A stretch of DNA of 64,000 nucleotides from Flavobacteriales bacterium (GTDB lineage: Bacteria > Bacteroidota > Bacteroidia > Flavobacteriales > JANQLC01), in assembly GCA_028280815.1 (NCBI GenBank), contig JANQLC010000030.1, positions 1-64,000 of the forward strand, written 5' to 3'. Below, in pieces: positions 56,155-64,000 of the stretch. Numbering within the stretch: the first letter of the stretch is position 1; every line of letters begins with the position of its first letter. The translations under genes and the position numbers were made by a program. Below the pieces are notes generated by a model. That model saw nothing but the letters and a program-made list of their open reading frames with translations, did no database searches and was not told where the DNA came from.

Positions 56155-56995
56155 ATGATGATGTCGGCCATTAAGCCCAACCTCAGTGCCATTCCAGAAA
56201 CCATGTTATGGACATTACATAATCGTGCATACGAAGCACTAAGGGATGATGGCATTTTGGATGATCCGAAGTGTTTAGAAATTTATAAATCCATCGATTA
56301 TAACTACGATCGATCTTTTGGAAAGGCAGATGGTTCTCACGGGGTACGCTCATGGTTGTTTGATAATAAAATTCGTGAATACTTAGCAGTCTATCCAGAT
56401 GGTGTAATAGTCAACTTAGGTGAAGGCTTGGAAACACAGCGTTTTCGTATTGCTACCGAGAAAGTATTATGGCTCAGTATCGACTTAGCAGAAGCTATTG
56501 CTATTCGTGAACGTTTTATTCACCCCGATATGCGCAACATTTACACATCGGCGTTAGCGCCCTAGACACAGCTTGGTTTGATGTTGTACCTGCTGGTAAA
56601 CCCGTATTTATCAGTACTCAAGGGCTATTTATGTATTTCACTAAAGAACAAGTCAGCACATTGGTAAAAGCCATTGCTGATCGCCTTCCCGGAGCATGGT
56701 TGATGTTTGATTACATACCTTGTGGATTATCAAAAAAACATCGAGTGTCAAAGGCTGGACGAAAACACCACACTATCGCACGCCCCCTATGCCTTGGGGA
56801 GTTAATCGTTCAGATATAACACCTTCCTTTAGCCATTGGCTGAAAAAACCGGTAGAGGCAAACTGCGTACCCTATTTGTTTCCGCGTAGGTGGCGACGTT
56901 GGGCTGTATTACTCATTGAAAAAATTTCGTTTATCAAAAACAAGATGCCAGGAATTGCATTTATCATTCTGCCTTCACAGCAGGAGCCTCTATGA
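56155..56995 (+). pseudogene. LCM-family O-methyltransferase with two frameshifts
   Basis: Leucine-carboxyl-methyltransferase-like enzyme, the group that includes polyketide O-methyltransferases. Frame 1 from the ATGs at 56155-56161 gives AIKPNLSAIPETMLWTLHNR and VNLGEGLETQRFR (SAM-binding VxLGxGLxT). At about 56560 the match moves to frame 3 (DTAWFDVVPAGKPVFISTQG), then at about 56740 to frame 2 (WTKTPHYRTPPMPWGVN). The end (IAFIILPSQQEPL) is 7 bp before a CRISPR-like element. Inactive unless the shifts are sequencing errors. Confidence 0.8.
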
Positions 56996-57002
56996 TTAAT
57001 GT

Positions 57003-57067
57003 GTTGTGAATACCGCTGAAATTAGACGATGAATGAACAACCTTGATATTTGCCTAGCGGTCACAGG
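57003..57067 (+). repeat. Split CRISPR-like element with internal 30-bp deletion
   Basis: Begins GTTGTGAATACCGCTGAAAT and ends TTTGCCTAGCGGTCACAGG. Relative to the 95-bp form it lacks the 30 bases between two GTGAAT sequences, as if recombination had joined them. Followed after 37 bp by the next element. Confidence 0.85.
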
Positions 57068-57104
57068 GTAGCTGCGGATAACCAAACAATAGACCTACAA
57101 CAGC

Positions 57105-57180
57105 GTTGTAATTGCTACCGGAAATGCGTAGCATTCGTGAATACCCTTGAAATCAGACGATGAATGAACAACCTTGACTT
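57105..57180 (+). repeat. Split CRISPR-like element overlapping an ORF start
   Basis: Begins GTTGTAATTGCTACCGGAAA, contains the inserted segment, and runs into the coding sequence at ATGAACAACCTTGACTTT; the repeat-derived right end is missing. Confidence 0.8.
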
Positions 57181-58153
57181 TCTCCCAAAGGGTGTGAATA
57201 TCCATCACCGTCTGGACTTCATTGATCGAAATTATTGTAAAATGACAACAAGCATCGGCGTGCAATATGTCTTTGAATCAAAAATCGATACTGAGCTCCT
57301 TAAGAAGTCACTCACTGAATTACTAAAAGAAATCCCAGCTTTGGCGGGGCGTGCCGATTTTACTGCGATGGAGGTGTCCCAGCAGAACAATGGGATGCCT
57401 TTTGTTGTGGTAAATAACCACCCTGGTACTGCAAGCGACTATGGTCAAGTCGGAAAGACTCAGCGGAACCGAACCGACTTCGTTATCGAGCCTAAAAGAG
57501 AAAAGATATATAAGTGTGCAGCGGCGTTGATGTGTGTAAAAATAAGCAACTTTGTTGCAGGTGGCTGTATTCTTGGTGTGACCGTCAGCCATGCGCTGAT
57601 GGATGCCTTCGGTTTTCATATCGTAGTTGCCCGCTGGAGCAAGATATTCAATGAGTTGAAGAAGAACGGCAGATATGTGCCGAATAACAACCACAGCAAA
57701 TTAATTTCTGGTCGCTCTCTGCTTTCCTTCGGTACCGACCGAGATAAAAAAAAGCTATTTAAAGATAGGGAAAAGGCCGGTATTCCTAAGCCCATTAACT
57801 TCAATGGAATTAGGGGTAAACTTTCCAAATATTTTTTGCTCAAAGCATTGGATCGTGTCAAACGCACAGATCGGGAACTGACCTATTTCAGTAAGGAACA
57901 GACAGGCCGCTTAAAACAGGTTGTGGCTAAGGAATCCGGTGGGCCGTGGGTTACAACCCAAGAGGCTCTCAGCGCACATCTTGCCAAAGTAATGTCAGAA
58001 CTGCGGTTTGGCGAAAAATACATCACCAAAATGCAGCTAATCAACCTCGTGAATATCCGTGGACGCGTTAATCTTGAAAACGAAGAAAAACATGCGCTGT
58101 TTGCAGGTAACGCGATGTTTGTGTACAGCACAATTGCTGATTTCAGTAATTGA
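57164..58153 (+). CDS. BAHD-like acyltransferase, probably C-terminally truncated
   Basis: 329 residues. The catalytic HxxxD motif is in VSHALMDAFGFH at about residue 145; surrounding pattern (GCILGVTVSHALMDA, TTQEALSAHLAKVMSE, LVNIRGRVN, FAGNAMFVYSTI) fits the CoA-dependent BAHD/transferase family, rare in bacteria. It stops at 58153 before the usual DFGWG region, and 58154-58457 has only broken frames, so the C-terminal part is lost. The first residues MNNLD are encoded by the CRISPR-like element; an ATG at 57241 is a possible original start. Confidence 0.6.
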   Translation: MNNLDFLPKGVNIHHRLDFIDRNYCKMTTSIGVQYVFESKIDTELLKKSLTELLKEIPALAGRADFTAMEVSQQNNGMPFVVVNNHPGTASDYGQVGKTQRNRTDFVIEPKREKIYKCAAALMCVKISNFVAGGCILGVTVSHALMDAFGFHIVVARWSKIFNELKKNGRYVPNNNHSKLISGRSLLSFGTDRDKKKLFKDREKAGIPKPINFNGIRGKLSKYFLLKALDRVKRTDRELTYFSKEQTGRLKQVVAKESGGPWVTTQEALSAHLAKVMSELRFGEKYITKMQLINLVNIRGRVNLENEEKHALFAGNAMFVYSTIADFSN

Positions 58154-58457
58154 GCCAAACGGTGCAAGCAGATGCATTCTCTACTTTAAATTCAGATTCA
58201 AGATGAGTGGACTATGGAAGATCGCCTCTCCATTCGCAACGATCGCTTATTCACTTTTTGCACGTCGAGCGCTTAACAAACTTTCCCGGCTTGTTCTTAC
58301 CACCCCATGATTTTTTGAGGGTTAAGTTTTTGGAAGCAAAGAGCTGGTCCCCGATGTCTGGACAGCTTGGCGGCATGAGCAAAGTGGAACCAGCGTTCGT
58401 ATCAACCCACCGTTCTCTTATTCCGGCTTAACCAAACCAGAGACCTATAACTAGGTT

Positions 58458-58503
58458 GTTGTAATTGGCCAACGAAATCTGATTTTTGATGAGCAGTCAC
58501 AGG
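58458..58503 (+). repeat. Degenerate CRISPR repeat, first of a two-repeat mini-array
   Basis: 46 bases, about 34 identical to the array repeat; ends GAGCAGTCACAGG. Followed by a 30-bp spacer (58504-58533), exactly the spacer length of the main array. Confidence 0.85.
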
Positions 58504-58533
58504 TTTACCCCCTTCTTTAGTGAACTTAGCTGT

Positions 58534-58579
58534 GTTGTGAATTGCTACTGGAATCTTACATTTGCCTAGCAGTTACAGG
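58534..58579 (+). repeat. Near-perfect CRISPR repeat, second of a two-repeat mini-array
   Basis: 46 bases, 43 identical to the array repeat, with the TTG/19 bp/TACATTTG promoter intact. The next 200 bp hold a short coding-like fragment (CYEATDGFKKLKKASEY) and then the ORF6N gene. Confidence 0.93.
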
Positions 58580-58784
58580 GCAAGTGCTATGAAGCTACCG
58601 ATGGCTTCAAGAAACTGAAAAAGGCGTCCGAATACTCCGATTGCGAAGTTTATGATGTGATCCTCATTAAGTCGAATTCGAGTGCGTTGGTATAGAAGAT
58701 CAAAAATGATGAAACGTTCGGGGGTCGAATCCCTCTCTTCTCGCTGAATTTTATTCGATCGCCAAACGCATAAGCAGCTAAATT

Positions 58785-59318
58785 ATGAACAAATCGCAGC
58801 TGATACAATCCAAGATATATAATGTAAACGGGCATAAGGTGTTGTTAGACTTTGATTTATCGGCATTGTACGAGGTGGAGAATCGAATTTTAAAACAAGC
58901 GGTAAGACGAAACCTTAAGCGTTTTCCGCCTGATTTTATGTTTCAACTCTCTAAGGATGAGTGGAAGGAGCTTATCACAAATTGTGACAACCTTCCCGAT
59001 AAAGTCAAATACAGTCCCGTTGCGCCGTTTGCCTTTACAGAGCAAGGCGTAGCAATGCTATCTTCTGTGCTCAACAGCGACAAAGCAATCGAGGTCAATA
59101 TAGTCATTATGAGAGCTTTTGTAACGCTTCGCCGACACCTTACGGACTATGCTGGTCTCAAAGAGCGTGTAGCGCGGCTGGAAAAAGAAATGAACCTGAA
59201 GTTTAAAGGTCTATACCAAGCGTTAAACCACTTGCTTAAAAAAGAGAAAACAATTGTGGATCGACAAAAAAGAGCAAGAATAGGTTATAAAACCGGTAAT
59301 AAGAGAAAACAAGTCTAG
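58785..59318 (+). CDS. ORF6N-domain protein
   Basis: 177 residues. The ORF6N domain, often found in phage and mobile-element DNA-binding or antirepressor-type proteins, is clear: VLLDFDLSALYEVENRILKQ (cut to LDFDLSALYEVENR), RNLKRFPPDFMFQLS and the end FAFTEQGVAMLSSVLNSDKA. A coiled-coil region (LKERVARLEKEM) and a basic tail follow. Lies between two CRISPR-like repeats, 36 bp before the second. Confidence 0.9.
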   Translation: MNKSQLIQSKIYNVNGHKVLLDFDLSALYEVENRILKQAVRRNLKRFPPDFMFQLSKDEWKELITNCDNLPDKVKYSPVAPFAFTEQGVAMLSSVLNSDKAIEVNIVIMRAFVTLRRHLTDYAGLKERVARLEKEMNLKFKGLYQALNHLLKKEKTIVDRQKRARIGYKTGNKRKQV

Positions 59319-59354
59319 TAACCGAATCAGAAGGCTTCTATATATGCGCCTAGT

Positions 59355-59449
59355 GTTGTGAATGGCTACCGGAAATGCGCAGCATTCGTGAATACCGCTA
59401 AGATCAGATAACGAATGAACAACCTTGACTTTTGCTTAGCGGTCACAGG
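59355..59449 (+). repeat. Split CRISPR-like element (95 bp) at the edge of the array
   Basis: Left end GTTGTGAATGGCTACCGGAA, about 55 inserted bases including ATGCGCAGCATTCGTGAATA, right end TTTGCTTAGCGGTCACAGG. A 29-bp spacer-like stretch separates it from the first regular repeat, so it acts as repeat zero of the array. Confidence 0.9.
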
Positions 59450-59478
59450 TCGAACTCAAACCCCGCTCTTTCAAGTCC

Positions 59479-60586
59479 GTTGTGAATTGCTACCGGAATC
59501 TTACATTTGTCTAGCGGTCACAGGCTAGCGGTGGTAAGCTTGTAGAAGGATGCGGTTGTGAATTGCTACCGGAATCTTACATTTGTCTAGCAGTCACAGG
59601 CAACTGGCCGAGGACAATTACGAAAAAGCAGTTGTGAATTGCTACCGGAATCTTACATTTGTCTAGCAGTCACAGGCGCCATCCTCATCCCATCCGTATG
59701 GCCACTGTTGTGAATTGCTACCGGAATCTTACATTTGTCTAGCAGTCACAGGCTGCGACGAGCAGATACTTATTTCTGTTGTGTTGTGAATTGCTACCGG
59801 AATCTTACATTTGTCTAGCAGTCACAGGCATCACTACACAGCGGAAGAAGAAGCGGCGGGTTGTGAATTGCTAACGGAATCTTACATTTGTCTAGCAGTC
59901 ACAGGACTACTGGGCTAACTGGTGCCGGGTATATCGTTGTGAATTGCTAACGGAATCTTACATTTGTCTAGCAGTCACAGGTAAGCCCTAGGCAGAATGT
60001 TTAACTCGGGGGTTGTGAATTGCTACCGGAATCTTACATTTGTCTAGCAGTCACAGGCTTTGTAAAAATCTTTTTTGAATAAATCTAGTTGTGAATTGCT
60101 ACCGGAATCTTACATTTGTCTAGCAGTCACAGGGCTACAATAAATAATTGGGAGTCTCTTCAGTTGTGAATTGCTACCGGAATCTTACATTTGTCTAGCA
60201 GTCACAGGTAAGAAAAGATTTGCAGTATGTTAGTGGTGTTGTGAATTGCTACCGGAATCTTACATTTGTCTAGCAGTCACAGGACAAGCAATAAAAGAAG
60301 GTGAGTCCAAAAGTTGTGAATTGCTACCGGAATCTTACATTTGTCTAGCAGTCACAGGATGAAGCAGAAGCGCCTTGCTCTAGTCTCTGTTGTGAATTGC
60401 TACCGGAATCTTACATTTGTCTAGCAGTCACAGGTACCTCTTGGTGCTCATCTGTGCCGCATTTGTTGTGAATTGCTACCGGAATCTTACATTTGTCTAG
60501 CAGTCACAGGGTGTACAAGGGATGAGAAAACAAGCCCCCGGTTGTGAATTGCTACCGGAATCTTACATTTGTCTAGCAGTCACAGG
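59479..60586 (+). CRISPR. Type II-C CRISPR array, 15 repeats, 14 spacers
   Basis: Repeats of 46 bp (start GTTGTGAATTGCTACCGG, end TCTAGCAGTCACAGG) at 59479, 59555, 59631, 59707, 59783, 59860, 59936, 60012, 60088, 60163, 60238, 60313, 60389, 60465 and 60541; spacers 29-31 bp. Repeat 1 has CGGTCA instead of CAGTCA near its end, and repeats 6 and 7 have CTAACGG; the others appear identical. The ends form an imperfect dyad (TGTGA..TGCTA with TAGCA..TCACA). Each repeat holds TTG at 2-4 and TACATTTG at 24-31, a Bacteroidota promoter pointing into the next spacer. By analogy with other II-C repeats starting GTTGT, crRNAs are read on the plus strand, towards cas2. Confidence 0.98.
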
Positions 60587-60613
60587 ATAACTCGCATAAC
60601 AAGCTGTTATCCT
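60584..60613 (+). terminator. Perfect inverted repeat closing the array
   Basis: AGGATAAC (60584-60591, using the last repeat bases) pairs with GTTATCCT (60606-60613). No T-run follows directly. It may end array transcription or be a leader/integration signal next to cas2. Confidence 0.4.
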
Positions 60614-60655
60614 GTCTGTTAGGCCTTTAGTTAGAATTAAAAAACAAGACACTTT

Positions 60656-61888
<1,233 letters not shown>

Positions 61889-61892
<4 letters not shown>

Positions 61893-62371
61893 GAGAACAC
61901 TTTAAAACCATTCCGATACAGATCGTTGGCATCATCTGCTCTCCCTTCATCTTTAATCATTTCGATAAGCCTATTGGAAGGAATGACCCCGGGCGCAAAA
62001 ACTGCGATCGCCAAAGCATTAAAGCAGGCTGCCGTTGGATCAATTTGGGAGACAAAGGCTTTTAAATCGACACCTGAGTCTAACAAGTTAGACAAGACAA
62101 CATTTTCATAGGCGGGTAAATAACCCAGCTTCTCACCCTGAAAGTAAACGGCCACTGCGAAGGCATCGTATTTATTTTGCTTCTCCCTGACCAACTGTAA
62201 AACCGCTCCCGTGCTAATATGGCTTTTCAATCTGTCAAATCGATAATACCTCAACCCCGCAACGTAGTTATCATAGATTTTAATCAGCCGATCCGCCAGC
62301 AGTGAGTTGACCGGCAGCCTGAAGCCGCCGATACTTATGCTGAGTGCTTGGATAAAATCTTTGCGTTTCAC
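61889..62371 (-). CDS. HIRAN-domain protein inside the cas operon
   Basis: 160 residues. N-terminal GGFRLPVNSLLADRLIKIYD is followed by a HIRAN domain at about 35-105 (GLRYYRFDRLKSHISTGAVL with LVREKQNKYDAFAVAVYFQG and EKLGYLPAYENVVLSNLLDS as the landmark pieces). HIRAN domains bind 3' ends of single-stranded DNA in HLTF-type fork-remodelling proteins and occur alone in bacteria. The gene abuts the cas9 stop with no gap and overlaps cas1 by four bases, so it is a true operon member. An adaptation or end-processing role is inference. Confidence 0.85.
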
Positions 62372-64000
62372 CTATTGATATTCTCCCTTTTGAACAACTC
62401 GCCCCAAATGATCCATGCGGACTTTAACGACTCCCGCCAGATGTGCTGGGCTTGTAATACGACGATACGCTTTACCCGACAGCTGTTTTTTGTTTTTCTG
62501 CATATCATCACTTATGGCTTTTGTCTCCAAATGATGCGCAAACAAGTAGTCCTTTGTCGAGATTTTTTGCACGCGGAATAGGTGCGCGCTAATCACTTTC
62601 GCATTTTTTTCATCCGTTAAATCAATGTCGGAAGGATTGAAGTCTGCAGCCGGAAAAACAAACATTTCATTTCTCTTCAAGGTGAATAAAAACTGCCAAT
62701 CGGGATGTTTGGATAACTCCCTCTTGATGACGGCTTGGCCATGTATCGCCCGTCCAGTTGCTTTTATAAGTGAAACCACCCGCTCTTGCAATTTCCCTTT
62801 CTCATCGCGATAAATCGCCACGTGGTGATTGTTGCCCGCTTGCACAAAATCCACGTCCTGCCAATCGCCTTCTTCATCTGAGATCAAATGGCCGAAGTGA
62901 TCTCTTTTTTCGCGCAAAGGTGTAGCCTTATTAACATGTGCTTCGATGGTTACACGCTTTAGGGCAATTTTTTCCTTTTTATCGAGCCAAATCGGGTTCT
63001 TATCCAAATCGGAAAAGGCTTTTTTGGGGTCTCCACCAAATTCGGATAAGCGATTTCGCAAAACCGCCTTGATCCCCTCATCTAACACTTTATCAATCTT
63101 CAAATCAGGTGTAACCTCTTTTCTAATGGTGTAAATTTCCTCGAAGCACTGCACTTCCCTCAGTGGTTTTCCCCGATACAGCATCGGCTCTCTTTTCAGC
63201 GTCTTAGCGTCAAAAGCATCTACAGGCTTATCATTGAATTTTTTCAAATGATCTAGAACCCGCATTCGCTGTGTTTTTTCTGCAATCAGCCGGGCTTGTT
63301 TCAAAGTAAACCTTTTACTTAGCTTCGTCGGCTTATCCACCAAACGCTTAACCCTGCCGTATAGGGTCTCTTCATGGAGCTGCCCGCGCGGGGTTAATTC
63401 CATCTTTTCATTCCAGCCCTCTTTCTTTTTTGTCTTATTGACATTTGGGGTGACTACTTTGTTTCTCGCCTTAAACGAAATGAGGATATCCTCGATATGC
63501 TTTTTGGCTTCGCGCCTAAAGTTGGGCATCGGGGGGATAAACCTTCGTTCTTTTCTCCCATCCTTTTCGGTAATCTTTTCCCGCATGCTGAGGATGCGCT
63601 TGTGTAGCTTATATGCCTCAGCCCTCGCATGTTCTTTCCCGTGTTTTTTGATCAGTTCTTTGATCAGTGCGGGTAAAGCAGCTTCATACCCGGCATGTAA
63701 ATTATTTAAATATTGAACGTGGCTATGCGTGGTAAACGCAACGGTCAAAGCATCCATGGCGTGATGCCGGTGGTCACTTCGTTTTGTCCAGTCGATAATC
63801 TGTTCTACTCTATTACCGTCTTTTCGCTCCATCAGCTTGGTTAAGCCCAATTCCCTATACTTGGGCAGGTTTAGCTCTTTTATAACATCGGTTAGACCCC
63901 AGTCTTGACGCAGACGATCCGTCACCTTTCCCGTGGTGGTATGAACTGTAGGCACCACTTCTTCCAACAGCTGTTTGGCTTTTTTAGTTATATAACGAGT
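62372..64000 (-). CDS. cas9: Cas9 (type II-C), C-terminal part
   Basis: RNA-guided DNA endonuclease; only about 540 C-terminal residues are in the window and the frame continues past 64000. The RuvC-III motif with catalytic His and Asp is at SDHRHHAMDALTVAF; before it comes TRYITKKAKQLLEE, typical of the segment after HNH. The rest is the topo-homology and PAM-interacting region, ending VDHLGRVVQKGEYQ-like (read VRMDHLGRVVQKG). No csn2 or cas4 is present, consistent with II-C. The tracrRNA gene was not found and may lie upstream beyond the window. Confidence 0.96.
   Translation of the reverse strand, partial: TRYITKKAKQLLEEVVPTVHTTTGKVTDRLRQDWGLTDVIKELNLPKYRELGLTKLMERKDGNRVEQIIDWTKRSDHRHHAMDALTVAFTTHSHVQYLNNLHAGYEAALPALIKELIKKHGKEHARAEAYKLHKRILSMREKITEKDGRKERRFIPPMPNFRREAKKHIEDILISFKARNKVVTPNVNKTKKKEGWNEKMELTPRGQLHEETLYGRVKRLVDKPTKLSKRFTLKQARLIAEKTQRMRVLDHLKKFNDKPVDAFDAKTLKREPMLYRGKPLREVQCFEEIYTIRKEVTPDLKIDKVLDEGIKAVLRNRLSEFGGDPKKAFSDLDKNPIWLDKKEKIALKRVTIEAHVNKATPLREKRDHFGHLISDEEGDWQDVDFVQAGNNHHVAIYRDEKGKLQERVVSLIKATGRAIHGQAVIKRELSKHPDWQFLFTLKRNEMFVFPAADFNPSDIDLTDEKNAKVISAHLFRVQKISTKDYLFAHHLETKAISDDMQKNKKQLSGKAYRRITSPAHLAGVVKVRMDHLGRVVQKGEYQ

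Noticed and set aside
56088-59449. Integron with attC sites
   Set aside because: The elements lack the RYYYAAC/GTTRRRY core pair and no tyrosine-recombinase gene is in the window; only the cassette-like layout is similar.
62372-64000. Type II-A or II-B system
   Set aside because: No csn2 or cas4 gene follows cas2; the order cas9, (HIRAN), cas1, cas2, array fits II-C.

Overview
The window is a chromosomal segment of a Bacteroidota bacterium that probably respires aerobically and has a housekeeping GC content of roughly 50% by eye. Three things point to the phylum: many genes are preceded by the Bacteroidota -7 promoter box TAnnTTTG (upstream of sdhC, acpP, rnhA, gltX, deoC and an S46 peptidase, for example); several families are largely restricted to the phylum (IPExxxDY protein, DUF2480, S46 dipeptidyl-peptidase, paired oxidase subunit III proteins); and the CRISPR system is type II-C with 46-bp repeats. 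The genus cannot be read from this sequence.

Layout. 0.3-20.9 kb is core genome: metG, pncA, a TonB-like protein, tsaB, a TolC-type channel, a leftward cluster for heme-copper oxidase assembly and small subunits (ctaB, two subunit III proteins, subunit IV, a thioredoxin-like protein, SCO, DUF420) without the catalytic subunits I/II, then deoC, hflX, a Tricorn-type protease and sdhCAB. 21.2-27.4 kb is an AT-rich acquired island of three tightly packed genes (SH3-TM-TerB_N/TerB_C protein, BrxD-like P-loop ATPase, DEAD/DEAH helicase) that looks like a phage-defence module. 27.4-30.6 kb holds gene fragments and two small enzyme genes separated by CRISPR-repeat-like sequences. 30.7-39.9 kb is core again: pepP, rnr, a LysE exporter, hemD, pyk, an IPExxxDY gene, fabF, acpP, rnhA. 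40.6-41.6 kb is a Panacea-type toxin-antitoxin pair. 41.9-46.8 kb holds coaX, a metallo-hydrolase, a MIP18/DUF59 protein, DUF2480 and an S46 peptidase. 46.8-55.5 kb is gene-poor accessory DNA with a lipoprotein gene broken by one stop codon, a class A beta-lactamase, a haem-binding protein, a segmental duplication carrying two paralogous lipoprotein genes, gltX and tRNA-fMet. 55.6-59.4 kb holds decayed or intact single genes (methyltransferase, BAHD-like acyltransferase, ORF6N protein), again separated by CRISPR-like repeats. 59.5-64.0 kb is a type II-C CRISPR-Cas locus: 15 repeats, cas2, cas1, a HIRAN-domain gene embedded in the operon, and the 3' part of cas9, which runs off the window.

The most unusual signal is the link between the CRISPR repeat and the accessory genes. 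Copies of the 46-bp repeat, and a 93-95 bp form with an internal insertion, lie outside the array at about nine places. Most sit between single genes, all read in the gene's direction, and each gene begins shortly after one repeat and ends shortly before the next, as in an integron-like cassette series. The repeat carries a complete Bacteroidota-type promoter (TTG, 19 bp, TACATTTG), so an array repeat could start transcription of its own spacer and a scattered copy could drive the gene after it. Whether Cas1-Cas2 and the HIRAN protein play any part in spreading these repeats is a hypothesis, not something the sequence proves.
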